DNA of 15,421 bases from an uncultured Roseateles sp. (GTDB lineage: Bacteria > Pseudomonadota > Gammaproteobacteria > Burkholderiales > Burkholderiaceae), in contig CAMPJJ010000117.1 of assembly GCA_946886855.1 (NCBI GenBank), positions 1 to 15,421 on the forward strand, written 5' to 3'. Both the position numbers and the translations under genes were made by a program. This document shows, piece after piece, positions 8,761 to 15,421 of this stretch (positions within the stretch are counted from its first letter, which is position 1; each line of letters starts with the position of its first letter). The notes beneath the pieces are model-generated. The model saw nothing but the letters and a program-made list of their open reading frames with translations, ran no database searches and was not told the DNA's origin.

Positions 8761-10365
8761 TCACTGTGCGGCGATCAGGACAGCCGCCTTCTCCGCGATC
8801 GCCACCACCGGCGCATTCGTGTTGCCGCTGACGACGCTGGGCATGATCGAGGCGTCCACGACGCGCAGTCCGTCGATGCCGTGCACGCGCAAGCGGTCAT
8901 CCACGACCGCCTGCGCGTCATGGCCCATGCGGCAGGTGCCGACCGGGTGATAGACCGTGTCGACGCGCCGGCGCAGCAGCGCTTCGATGTCGGCGTCCGT
9001 GTCGACGCCGGCGCTCCACAGCTCCCTTGTCCAGAACGCCTTCATTGCGGGCGCGCGCATCAGGTCGCGCGTGAGCTTGTAGCCCTCGATCAGCTCCCTC
9101 ACGTCTTCGGCCTCCTGAAGGAACCCCGGATCGATCCGCGGCGCGGCCAGCGGATCGGCGCTGGCGAGCGTCAGCGCGCCACGGCTGCGCGGGCGCAGCA
9201 GGCACACATGACACGACAGGCCGTGACCCATCCGCAGCTTGCGCGCGTGGTCCTCGACGAGCGCGACGACCAGGTGCAGCTGCACGTTCGGCGCGGGCAG
9301 GTCCGGCCGTGTCGACAGGAACCCGCCGCACTCGGCGAAGTTGCTGGTGACGAGGCCGCGTCGCTCGCGCCGATAGCGCTGGACCTGCCCGATGAAGCGG
9401 GCGCTCCCGCGCGCGGAAATGCCGGCGAGGTCGAGGCGATCCGAGGCATAGCCGAAGACGAAGTCCGGATGGTCGTGGAGATTGCGGCCGACGCCGGGCA
9501 GGTGGTGCCGCACTGCGATGCCGTGCGCCTGCAGCAGCGCGCCGTCACCGATGCCGGACAGCATCAGGAGTTGCGGCGATTGAAGCGCCCCCGCGCAAAC
9601 GAGGACCTCGCGCGCCGCCCGCACCGTCCGCCGACGGCCGCCTTGTTGCACGTCGACGCCGACGGCACGTCGGCCCTCCAGCACGAGCGACAAGGCCCGC
9701 ACGCCCGTCTCCACACGCAGGTTGGCGCGGCGGCCCAGCTGCGGTTGCAGATACCCGCGCGCGACGCTCCAGCGCTCGCCTTGGTGCTGGGTGACCTGGT
9801 AGACGCCCAGTCCTGCCATGTCCGCGCCGTTGAAATCATCGAGGACCGGGTGACCCGACGCCCGCGCCGCGGCGCGCCATGCGTCGTGGATCGGCGAGTC
9901 GGTGCGCAGATCGCCGACGCGCAGCGGGCCGTCCTGCCCGTGCCAGGGCGCGCCGAAACGCTCGTTGCCTTCCGCCTTGATGAAGAAGGGCAGCAGATCC
10001 TCGTAGCCCCAGCCGGCGTTGCCCGCAGCGGCCCAGGCGTCGTAGTCGCTCCGGTGCCCGCGCGTGTAGACCATCGCGTTGATCGCCGACGATCCGCCCA
10101 GCGCCTTGCCGCGCGGCTGGTAGCCGCGCCGGCCGCCCAGGCCGGGCTGAGGCTCGGTCTCGAAGCCCCAGTTGTTGATCTTCGCGGCGACCTGCAGCGC
10201 GCCGGCGAAGGGCGTCGTCGTGACCCAGCCGTCGCCGCGCCCGCCGGCTTCGAGCAGCAGCACGCGACAGGCCGGGTCTTCGCTGAGCCGGCTCGCGAGC
10301 ACCGCGCCTGCGGAGCCACCGCCGACGATGACGACGTCGGCGTCCAGGCGGTCCGTCGCGCTCAT
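8761..10365 (-). CDS. GMC-family FAD-dependent alcohol/choline dehydrogenase-like oxidoreductase
   Basis: The 534-residue flavoprotein belongs to the glucose-methanol-choline oxidoreductase family, which oxidises an alcohol to an aldehyde using FAD. The N-terminal dinucleotide fold is VVIVGGGSAGAVLASRL (11-27) with LLLEAGG after it. The first GMC signature is PRGKALGGSSAINAMVYTRG (84-103). Near the C-terminus, YHPVGTCRMG supplies the catalytic His (about 473), and SGNTNAP supplies the partner Asn (about 517). The length is usual for the AlkJ/BetA group. No signal peptide is visible. The ATG at 10365 overlaps the stop of the aldehyde dehydrogenase gene by 4 bases, so alcohol and aldehyde oxidation are coupled in one operon. 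The natural substrate is uncertain: a long-chain, aromatic or terpenoid alcohol is possible, and choline is less likely given the CalB-type partner. Confidence 0.93.
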   Translation of the reverse strand: MSATDRLDADVVIVGGGSAGAVLASRLSEDPACRVLLLEAGGRGDGWVTTTPFAGALQVAAKINNWGFETEPQPGLGGRRGYQPRGKALGGSSAINAMVYTRGHRSDYDAWAAAGNAGWGYEDLLPFFIKAEGNERFGAPWHGQDGPLRVGDLRTDSPIHDAWRAAARASGHPVLDDFNGADMAGLGVYQVTQHQGERWSVARGYLQPQLGRRANLRVETGVRALSLVLEGRRAVGVDVQQGGRRRTVRAAREVLVCAGALQSPQLLMLSGIGDGALLQAHGIAVRHHLPGVGRNLHDHPDFVFGYASDRLDLAGISARGSARFIGQVQRYRRERRGLVTSNFAECGGFLSTRPDLPAPNVQLHLVVALVEDHARKLRMGHGLSCHVCLLRPRSRGALTLASADPLAAPRIDPGFLQEAEDVRELIEGYKLTRDLMRAPAMKAFWTRELWSAGVDTDADIEALLRRRVDTVYHPVGTCRMGHDAQAVVDDRLRVHGIDGLRVVDASIMPSVVSGNTNAPVVAIAEKAAVLIAAQ

Positions 10366-11771
10366 GCGATCTTCTTCAGCAGGCCGAGCAGGCGGTCGAA
10401 GGTCGCGCCGTACGGCGGATGGAACAGCTTGGTGCCGGCGAAGCGCGATTGCAGGAACACCGGCTTGAGCTTGCTGAAGGTGTTGAAGCCCCAGACCCCG
10501 TGGTACGACCCCATGCCGCTGGCGCCGACGCCGCCGAAGGGCTGCTCCTCCTGGCCGAGGTGCCAGATGCAGTCGTTGACCGTGACGCCGCCCGCATGCG
10601 TGCGGGCCAGCACGTCGTCGCGCGCGGCCCGGTCCTCGCCGAACCAGTACAGCGCCAGCGGCCGATCGCCCGCGTTCACATGCGCGATCGCCTCGGACGG
10701 ATGGCCGTAGGGCACGATGGGCAGCAGCGGGCCGAAGATCTCCTCGCGCATCACCGCCATCTCGGGCGAGGTGTCGAGCAGCAGGGTCGGGACGAGGCGA
10801 CGATCCCCCGGCTCGTCCTCGTGCGTGGGACGCAGCGTCGCGCCGCGGGCGCGCGCGTCGTCGAGCAGGCCCCTCAGGCGTGCGTGATGGCGCGGGCTGA
10901 CGATGGCGGTGTAGTCCGGATTGCCGGCGATGCGCGGGTAGAGCCGGCGCACGGCGGCGACGATCGCCTCCGTCAGCGGCTGCACCAGTTCCTGCGGCGC
11001 GAGCACATAGTCCGGCGCGACGCAGGTCTGGCCGGCGTTCAGCAGCTTGCCGAAGGCGATGCGCTCGGCGGTGCGGGCGATGTCGGCGCTGCGGTCGACG
11101 ATGGCGGGCGACTTTCCGCCGAGCTCCAGCGTGACCGGTGTCAGGTGTTGCGCGGCGGCCTGCGCGACCACGCGACCCACCGGCGTCGAGCCGGTGAAGA
11201 ACAGGTGGTCGAAGGGCAGTTGGGTGAAGACCTTGCCCACTTCCGCATCGCCGGTGACGACGGTCATCTCGTCAGGGGCGAAATGCTGGGCCACGAGCCG
11301 GGCCATCAGGTCCGACGTGGCGGGCGTGAGTTCGGACGGCTTGATCATCACGCGGTTGCCGGCGGCCAGCGCCGCCAGTGCGGGCGCCATCGCGAGGTAG
11401 TACGGATAGTTCCACGGCGAGACGATGCCGACCACGCCCAGCGGCTGCGGCATCAGCCGGTTGCCCGCGGGCAGGAAGTGCAGGGCGGTCGGGGCGCGCT
11501 TGACGGCCATCCAGCGCTTGAGGTGCCGCATCGCGTGGCGGGCGCCGGACTGGACGGTGAAGAGATCGGCCAGCAGGCTTTCGTGCCGCGAGCGGTGGCC
11601 GAAGTCGCGGGACATCGCGTCCGCGAGCGCCTCCGCATGGTCGGCCGTCATCCGCAGCAGCCGGGCGAGCCGGTCGCGGCGCTGCGCCTCGGTCGGCATC
11701 CGCTCGCGATCGAACGCGGCGCGCTGCTGCTCCAACACAAGATGCAGGCGCTCGTGCAGGGCTTGGTCCAT
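10362..11771 (-). CDS. calB: Coniferyl aldehyde dehydrogenase-like NAD(P)-dependent aldehyde dehydrogenase
   Basis: The 469-residue enzyme belongs to the aldehyde dehydrogenase superfamily and oxidises an aldehyde to the acid with NAD(P). The catalytic residues are in place: Asn121 in SPWNYP, Glu216 in LELGGKSP and Cys250 in NAGQTCVAPDY. The cofactor-binding FFTGSTPVGR is at 191-200. The C-terminal part (FGGVGASGMGSYHGVWGFNTF, then a hydrophobic tail with PPYG and LLGLLKK) is typical of the coniferyl aldehyde dehydrogenase and fatty aldehyde dehydrogenase branch. The ATG at 11771 has GGAGA at good spacing. It is the first gene of the operon with the GMC oxidoreductase, so together they would convert an alcohol to a carboxylic acid. 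No lignin-pathway genes are present in the window, so the coniferyl specificity is only a family label. Confidence 0.9.
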   Translation of the reverse strand: MDQALHERLHLVLEQQRAAFDRERMPTEAQRRDRLARLLRMTADHAEALADAMSRDFGHRSRHESLLADLFTVQSGARHAMRHLKRWMAVKRAPTALHFLPAGNRLMPQPLGVVGIVSPWNYPYYLAMAPALAALAAGNRVMIKPSELTPATSDLMARLVAQHFAPDEMTVVTGDAEVGKVFTQLPFDHLFFTGSTPVGRVVAQAAAQHLTPVTLELGGKSPAIVDRSADIARTAERIAFGKLLNAGQTCVAPDYVLAPQELVQPLTEAIVAAVRRLYPRIAGNPDYTAIVSPRHHARLRGLLDDARARGATLRPTHEDEPGDRRLVPTLLLDTSPEMAVMREEIFGPLLPIVPYGHPSEAIAHVNAGDRPLALYWFGEDRAARDDVLARTHAGGVTVNDCIWHLGQEEQPFGGVGASGMGSYHGVWGFNTFSKLKPVFLQSRFAGTKLFHPPYGATFDRLLGLLKKIA

Positions 11772-11776
11772 GGGGT

Positions 11777-11802
11777 GTCTCCGTTGTTGCTCTTGTGGAG
11801 AC
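11777..11802 (-). promoter_or_regulatory. Inverted repeat enclosing the ribosome binding site of the aldehyde dehydrogenase gene
   Basis: GTCTCC and GGAGAC form a 6-bp inverted repeat with 14 bases between the arms. The downstream arm on the minus strand contains the GGAGA Shine-Dalgarno sequence of the ATG at 11771. The repeat could sequester the ribosome binding site in RNA or serve as an operator. The stem is short, so the evidence is weak. Confidence 0.3.
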
Positions 11803-11804
11803 GA

Positions 11805-11833
11805 AGGCTATGCGCATTCGTGCGGCGGGCCAA
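11805..11833 (-). promoter_or_regulatory. Weak candidate sigma-70 promoter for the ALDH/GMC operon
   Basis: On the minus strand, TTGGCC (11833-11828) and TAGCCT (11810-11805) are separated by exactly 17 bases and end about 33 bases before the ALDH start codon. The matches to consensus are 4 of 6 and 3 of 6. The spacing and position are good, but the -10 is poor. Confidence 0.25.
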
Positions 11834-11905
11834 GCGCGAGGACCCTGGACTAGAGAGGCCCGACTAGGCGCAGCCAGGTCGCACTGGCATGCGGGTGCGC
11901 AAACG

Positions 11906-11931
11906 AAAAAGCCCGGTCGGAGCCGGGCTTT
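11906..11931 (-). terminator. Intrinsic terminator of the outer-membrane protein gene
   Basis: On the minus strand, AAAGCCCGG and CCGGGCTTT form a 9-bp stem with a 6-base loop, followed by a run of Ts (TTTTT before CG). It lies about 20 bases after the stop codon of the beta-barrel gene, and it separates that gene from the ALDH/GMC operon downstream. Confidence 0.92.
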
Positions 11932-11952
11932 CGAGGCGACGAGGCCGTCCGC

Positions 11953-12489
11953 TCAGAAGCGGTAGCCGACGCTCAGCGTCACGCCGGTGACCGTGGTCGA
12001 GTCCTTGTCGAAATAGGACATGTAGTCGACCGCGCCGTACACCTGCTTGTTGAAGTTGTACTTGGCGCCCAGGCCCCACGAGAAGCTGCTGTCGCTGCCC
12101 GAGCTCGAGCCGAGGCTCGACGAGAGCTTGACCTTGGAATCGGCGTAGCCCAGGCGGCCAAACACTTCGAATTCAGGGGTCAGCGAGTACTTCGGCACCA
12201 CGTAGAGGCCGTAGCTGCGGGAGATCTTGGCCTTCACGCCTTGCGTGGTGTCATCCGACACGCCGCCGGCCAGCATGCCTTCGAGGGCGACGTTGGGGTG
12301 CAGGTCCCAGCCGACGATGCCGCGGATGGCGCCCGGCTTGAACGACACGTTGAAGAAATCGTCCTTGACCTTGACGAAGGTGTAGCCCAGTTCGCCGTAC
12401 ACGCCGTTCTGCGCTTGGGGGGTCGATTGGGCTTGGGCGGCGCCGGCGGCCAGCAGGGCGGCGGCGACGATGAGGGAGATCTTGCTCAT
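11953..12489 (-). CDS. Small outer-membrane beta-barrel (porin/OmpW-Opa-like) protein
   Basis: The 178-residue precursor has a Sec signal peptide (MSKISLIVAAALLAAG..., probable cleavage after AQA at residue 20). It then has alternating beta-strand patterns such as GVYGELGYTFVKV, RGIVGWDLHPNVALEGML, YGLYVVPKYSLTPEFEVFGRLGYA and FSWGLGAKYNFN. It ends in LSVGYRF, whose terminal Phe is the outer-membrane assembly signal recognised by the BAM complex. The size suits an 8-strand barrel of the opacity/OmpA-like superfamily (OMP_b-brl). The ATG at 12489 is preceded by GAGAGAAG; an upstream ATG at 12516 lies before the signal peptide, within a U-tract, and is rejected. It is monocistronic, with its own terminator downstream and a terminator-like hairpin in its leader. 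Its ligand or role is unknown. Confidence 0.9.
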   Translation of the reverse strand: MSKISLIVAAALLAAGAAQAQSTPQAQNGVYGELGYTFVKVKDDFFNVSFKPGAIRGIVGWDLHPNVALEGMLAGGVSDDTTQGVKAKISRSYGLYVVPKYSLTPEFEVFGRLGYADSKVKLSSSLGSSSGSDSSFSWGLGAKYNFNKQVYGAVDYMSYFDKDSTTVTGVTLSVGYRF

Positions 12490-12505
12490 TGGAATACTTC
12501 TCTCG

Positions 12506-12527
12506 AAAAAAAGCACCTCAGCGGTGC
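12506..12527 (-). terminator. Terminator-like hairpin with U7 tract in the leader of the outer-membrane protein gene
   Basis: On the minus strand, GCACC (12527-12523), a 5-base loop, GGTGC (12517-12513) and seven Ts (12512-12506) form a short intrinsic-terminator-like element. It ends only 17 bases before the ATG at 12489, directly ahead of the GAGAGAAG ribosome binding site. It could be an attenuator of this gene, the end of a small RNA encoded in 12528-12743, or a barrier to read-through from purH. The 5-bp stem is short, so efficiency is uncertain. Confidence 0.5.
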
Positions 12528-12712
12528 GGCCCGAAAGGTAGCAATGAGCGGCCAGGAAGCGCCGTGAAAGAGGTCACATCCCTGTAAAAAAGTGCGATAG
12601 GAGTGGCGGGCGTGCGACGTTCGACCCGTCGGGCCACCCCTGTGGGTGGGAGTTACCAGGCGAGAGCAGCACAAGTGTTGACGCCGCCTTGACGCGGCCT
12701 TGGCGCGCGGGA

Positions 12713-12738
12713 GGGGCGGTGCCAGCCGACACCGCCCC
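12713..12738 (-). terminator. GC-rich hairpin directly after purH
   Basis: GGGGCGGTG (12713-12721) and CACCGCCCC (12730-12738) form a perfect 9-bp stem with an 8-base loop, beginning 5 bases after the purH stop codon. There is no T-tract on the minus strand, so it is a transcript-end stabiliser or weak terminator rather than a classical intrinsic terminator. The rest of the 254-bp gap to the next gene holds a small CCACCC/GGGTGG stem (about 12635-12650) and no open reading frame I can support. Confidence 0.5.
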
Positions 12739-12743
12739 GGGGA

Positions 12744-14324
12744 TCAATGACGGAAGTGGCGCACGCCCGTCAGCACCATCGCGATGCCGCGCTCATTGGC
12801 CGCGGCGATGACTTCCTCGTCGCGCATCGAGCCGCCCGGCTGGATGACGCAGGAGGCGCCGGCGTCGGCCAGCACGTCCAGGCCGTCGCGGAACGGGAAG
12901 AAGGCGTCGCTCGCCACGGCCGAGCCGGTCAGCGACAGGCCGGCGTTCTCGGCCTTGATCGAGGCGATGCGCGCCGAGTCGATGCGGCTCATCTGGCCGG
13001 CGCCGACGCCCAGCGTCATGCCGCCGCCGCAGAAGACGATGGCATTGCTCTTCACGTACTGCGCGACGGTCCACGCGAACATCAGGTCGTCGAGCTGCTG
13101 CGCGGTCGGCTGCAGCGTGGTGACGACCTTCAGGTCGGCCTTGGTCAGGAAGTGGTTGTCGGCCGTCTGCACCAGCAGGCCCGAGCCGACGCGCTTGACG
13201 TCCTGCGCGTTGCGGCCCTGGTCCCACGGACGAGCGCCGCCCGGCGGCAGCGCGATCTCGAGCAGGCGCACGTTGACCTTGCCCTTGAAGACCTCGCGCG
13301 CCTCGGCGCTGAAGGACGGCGCCATCAGCACCTCGACGAACTGCTTGGACACCAGTTCCGCGGCGGCGCGATCGACCTCGCGGTTGAACGCGATGATGCC
13401 GCCGAAGGCGCTGGTCGGATCGGTCTTGAAGGCCTTCGCATAGGCGTCGGCCGCGGTCGCCGCGACGGCCACGCCGCAGGGGTTCGCATGCTTGATGATC
13501 ACGCAGGCCGGCGCGTCGAAGCTCTTCACGCATTCCCACGCGGCGTCCGCGTCGGCAATGTTGTTGTAGCTCAGCTCCTTGCCCTGCAGCTGCCTGCCGG
13601 TCACCAGCGAGCCGGGCGCCGGATGCAGGTCGCGGTAGAGCGCGGCGGTCTGGTGCGAGTTCTCGCCGTAGCGCAGGTCCTGCACCTTGATGAAGCTGCT
13701 GTTCATCTGCGCCGGGTACTCGGACAGGCTGCCGTCCTCCAGGCGCGCGCTCAGGTAGTTGCTGATCGCGGCGTCGTACTGGGCGATGCGGTTGAACGCG
13801 GCCACGGAGGCGGCGAAGCGCGTCCTGTCGCTGGTCTTGCCCTGCGCCTTCAGCTCCTCGAGCACCTGCGCGTACTGCGACGCGTCGGTCAGCACCGTCA
13901 CGTCCTTCCAGTTCTTGGCCGCGCTGCGGACCATCGCCGGGCCGCCGATGTCGATGTTCTCGATCGCGTCCTCGAGCGTGCAGCCGGGCTTGGCGACGGT
14001 GGCCTCGAAGGGGTACAGGTTGACCGCCAGGATGTCGATCGTGTCGATGCCGTGCTGCTCGATCGCGGCGACGTGCTCGGGCAGGTCGCGACGGGCCAGC
14101 AGGCCGCCGTGGATCTTCGGATGCAGCGTCTTCACGCGGCCGTCCAGCATCTCCGGGAAGCCGGTGTGCTGCGCGACTTCCGTCACCGGCAGGCCGGCGT
14201 CGGCCAGCAGCTTGGCGGTGCCGCCGGTGGACAGCAGACGCACGTCCAGCGCATGCAGCGCCTTCGCGAAGTCGACGATGCCGGTCTTGTCGGAGACCGA
14301 GATCAGGGCGGTGAGTTGGGCCAT
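12744..14324 (-). CDS. purH: Bifunctional AICAR formyltransferase / IMP cyclohydrolase
   Basis: PurH carries out the last two steps of de novo purine synthesis: formylation of AICAR with 10-formyl-THF, then ring closure to IMP. The 526-residue length matches the family (about 520-530). The N-terminal MGS-like cyclohydrolase domain (1 to about 150) shows SVSDKTGI (9-16), STGGT (32-36) and [16 protein letters not shown] (65-80). The C-terminal transformylase domain shows LRYGENSHQ (217-225), the catalytic KHANPCG (278-284), [14 protein letters not shown] and the terminal GVRHFRH. The ATG at 14324 was chosen over the one at 14330 because AAGGA abuts the upper ATG with no spacing but lies 6 bases from the lower one. 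It follows fis after about 110 bases. Confidence 0.98.
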   Translation of the reverse strand: MAQLTALISVSDKTGIVDFAKALHALDVRLLSTGGTAKLLADAGLPVTEVAQHTGFPEMLDGRVKTLHPKIHGGLLARRDLPEHVAAIEQHGIDTIDILAVNLYPFEATVAKPGCTLEDAIENIDIGGPAMVRSAAKNWKDVTVLTDASQYAQVLEELKAQGKTSDRTRFAASVAAFNRIAQYDAAISNYLSARLEDGSLSEYPAQMNSSFIKVQDLRYGENSHQTAALYRDLHPAPGSLVTGRQLQGKELSYNNIADADAAWECVKSFDAPACVIIKHANPCGVAVAATAADAYAKAFKTDPTSAFGGIIAFNREVDRAAAELVSKQFVEVLMAPSFSAEAREVFKGKVNVRLLEIALPPGGARPWDQGRNAQDVKRVGSGLLVQTADNHFLTKADLKVVTTLQPTAQQLDDLMFAWTVAQYVKSNAIVFCGGGMTLGVGAGQMSRIDSARIASIKAENAGLSLTGSAVASDAFFPFRDGLDVLADAGASCVIQPGGSMRDEEVIAAANERGIAMVLTGVRHFRH

Positions 14325-14374
14325 GAACATTCCTTCGAAGCGGGGATTCGTATGACCAAGCGCAGCGCGGAGAA

Positions 14375-14425
14375 CCGGCTTGGCCGGGCTCCTGCGCTCG
14401 CCCCGCGAGGGGCCGGCGGAGCCGG
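14375..14425 (-). other. Cluster of three small GC hairpins in the fis-purH gap
   Basis: Three short perfect stems stand in a row: CCGGC/GCCGG at 14375-14387, CCCC/GGGG at 14401-14412 and CCGGC/GCCGG at 14413-14425. The last lies 8 bases after the fis stop. None has a T-tract. They may partly separate dusB-fis transcription from purH, or be a fragment of a GC-rich intergenic repeat. No clear purH promoter could be assigned between them and the start codon. Confidence 0.35.
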
Positions 14426-14433
14426 TAGGGGGA

Positions 14434-14667
14434 CTAGATCAGCTTGTGCTCGACCAGTTTGCGGCGCAGCGTGTTTCTGTTGATGCCCAGCCACTCGGCG
14501 GCCTTGCTCTGGTTGCCGTCGCTGTGCTGCATCACCACTTCCAGCAGCGGTTTCTCGACCAGCCGGATCAGCATCTCGTGCATCGAGTGCGGGACTTCAC
14601 CGCCGAGGTCCCGGAAGTAGACCTCCAGGTTTTCGCGCACGCAGGAGTCGATCGGTTTTGGCGTCAT
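14434..14667 (-). CDS. fis: Fis family DNA-binding protein
   Basis: Fis is a nucleoid-associated, DNA-bending homodimer that adjusts transcription of rRNA and many growth-phase genes. The 77-residue form is shorter than the 98-residue E. coli protein because the N-terminal beta-hairpin arm is reduced, as is usual in Betaproteobacteria. The dimerisation helices ([20 protein letters not shown], 29-48) and the C-terminal helix-turn-helix [20 protein letters not shown] (51-70) are well conserved. Its ATG at 14667 overlaps the dusB stop (ATGA), reproducing the widespread dusB-fis operon. Loss of the N-terminal arm would be expected to remove the Hin/Gin recombinase-activating function, which is family knowledge rather than something shown here. 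Confidence 0.97.
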   Translation of the reverse strand: MTPKPIDSCVRENLEVYFRDLGGEVPHSMHEMLIRLVEKPLLEVVMQHSDGNQSKAAEWLGINRNTLRRKLVEHKLI

Positions 14668-15421
14668 GCCGTCAGCCTTCTTTCTTGATCTTGGTGTTGT
14701 TCTTCGTTCGCGGCCACGGCGACGACATCGGCGGCATCGACGCTGTCGTCGAGGCGCGCGCCGGCGGCCGGCAGGTAGGGCAGCCGGTCATGAGCGTCCG
14801 CCAGCGCGTCCAGCCAGTCCGTCAGCGCGCGGACCTGGTCGTCGCAACGCTCGAGGGTGTTCATGCGGCGGCGGAAGTCCTCGCCGCCGGGCAGCGCCCG
14901 CACGGCCCAGCCGATGTGCTTGCGCGCGCTGCGCATGCCGGTGAGTTCGCCGTACAACGCGTAGTGGTCGTGCAGGTGCTCGATCAGCCAGCCCTTGGCC
15001 TCGGCGACGCGCGGCGCCGGCTGCTCCTCGCCGGTGGCCAGGAAGTGCGCGATCTCCGCGAAGATCCACGGCCGGCCCTGCGCCGCGCGGCCGATCATGA
15101 TCGCGTCCGCGCCGGTCGCGGCCAGCACCTCGCGGGCCTTCCGCGGCGTGTCGATGTCGCCGTTGGCGACGACGGGAATGCGCAGCGCGGCCTTCACCGC
15201 GGCGATGGTGTCGTACTCGGCGCGGCCGCTGTAGCCCTGCTCGCGCGTGCGGCCATGCACGGTGACCATCGAGACGCCCGCGGACTCCGCCGCGCGCGCC
15301 AACGCGACCGCGTTCTTCTCCGCCTGGCACCAGCCGGTGCGCATCTTCAGCGTGACCGGCACGCCGCGCGGCGCGCAGGCGGCCACCACGGCCTCGACGA
15401 TCTCCAGCGCCAGCGCCTCGT
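14664..15421 (-). CDS. dusB: tRNA-dihydrouridine synthase DusB (5' end outside window)
   Basis: DusB is a flavin-dependent enzyme that reduces specific uridines in tRNA to dihydrouridine. The frame is open to the window edge (251 codons visible), so the N-terminal part, including the catalytic Cys, is missing; reading begins at EALALEIVEAVVAAC. The visible TIM-barrel part has VPVTLKMRTGW, the VHGRTREQGYSG segment, IPVVANGDIDTPRKA and GADAIMIGRAAQGRPWIFAEI, the FMN phosphate-binding region. The C-terminal helical domain follows (MRSARKHIGWAVRALPGGE). The last 30 or so residues, after LPYLPAAG, form an acidic/polar tail that looks less conserved. It is translationally coupled to fis by an ATGA overlap. 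Confidence 0.96.
   Translation of the reverse strand, partial: EALALEIVEAVVAACAPRGVPVTLKMRTGWCQAEKNAVALARAAESAGVSMVTVHGRTREQGYSGRAEYDTIAAVKAALRIPVVANGDIDTPRKAREVLAATGADAIMIGRAAQGRPWIFAEIAHFLATGEEQPAPRVAEAKGWLIEHLHDHYALYGELTGMRSARKHIGWAVRALPGGEDFRRRMNTLERCDDQVRALTDWLDALADAHDRLPYLPAAGARLDDSVDAADVVAVAANEEQHQDQERRLTA

Noticed and set aside
8752..10710. A 652-codon plus-strand open frame opposite the GMC oxidoreductase gene
   Set aside because: The minus strand has a complete GMC protein with catalytic motifs. The plus-strand translation is Arg/His/Ala-rich and matches nothing recognisable.
10419..11867. A 482-codon plus-strand open frame opposite the aldehyde dehydrogenase gene
   Set aside because: It is antisense to a complete ALDH with its catalytic Cys and Glu. 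The composition is that of a shadow frame.
12489..12516. A longer start (ATG at 12516) for the beta-barrel protein
   Set aside because: It would put nine residues before a typical signal peptide and lies within the U-tract of the leader hairpin. The ATG at 12489 has a ribosome binding site.
12747..14483. A 578-codon plus-strand open frame opposite purH
   Set aside because: It is a shadow of a well-conserved purH. No ribosome binding site or plausible protein features.

Overview
The window is GC-rich throughout (about 68-70% by eye). It carries the dusB-fis-purH order and a short 77-residue Fis, both typical of Betaproteobacteria. With the ECF sigma/anti-sigma genes, a CalB-type aldehyde dehydrogenase and very GC-rich intergenic hairpins, this points to Burkholderiales, perhaps a Rubrivivax/Roseateles-like lineage. 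The genus is an inference. Almost everything is on the minus strand, so transcription runs from high to low coordinates. No tRNA, rRNA, CRISPR array, transposase or integrase was seen.

Layout from high to low coordinates. (1) A housekeeping block: dusB (5' end outside the window), fis (ATGA overlap with dusB) and purH. (2) A small outer-membrane beta-barrel gene with its own terminator and, unusually, a terminator-like hairpin just before its ribosome binding site. (3) A two-gene oxidative operon: a coniferyl-aldehyde-dehydrogenase-like ALDH overlapping a GMC flavoprotein oxidoreductase by ATGA. (4) A plus-strand gene for a 913-residue surface-type protein: a low-complexity N-terminus with an Ala-Asp hexanucleotide microsatellite, one hydrophobic segment, a Pro/Ala linker and eight Ig-like repeats. 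(5) A minus-strand operon plsC-like / cdsA-like / ruvC. (6) A plus-strand cupin gene convergent with ruvC, separated from it by a long inverted repeat. (7) A three-gene envelope-stress-type cassette: a secreted COG4315-type protein, an ECF sigma factor and a membrane anti-sigma factor. (8) The 5' part of an MdlA-like ABC exporter that runs off the window.

The most unusual coding feature is the CdsA/YnbB-family membrane protein. It aligns along its length with CDP-diacylglycerol synthases but has lost nearly every catalytic signature residue, while its overlapping acyltransferase partner keeps its active site. Other points of interest are the Ig-repeat protein, which has no visible secretion signal at either end and shows a composition shift over its last two repeats; the attenuator-like leader of the porin gene; the 31-bp inverted repeat beside ruvC; and the separation of ruvC from purH and ruvAB. 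I did not find a clearly new multi-gene defence or mobile system. The acyltransferase/pseudo-CdsA pair is the best candidate for undescribed biology.
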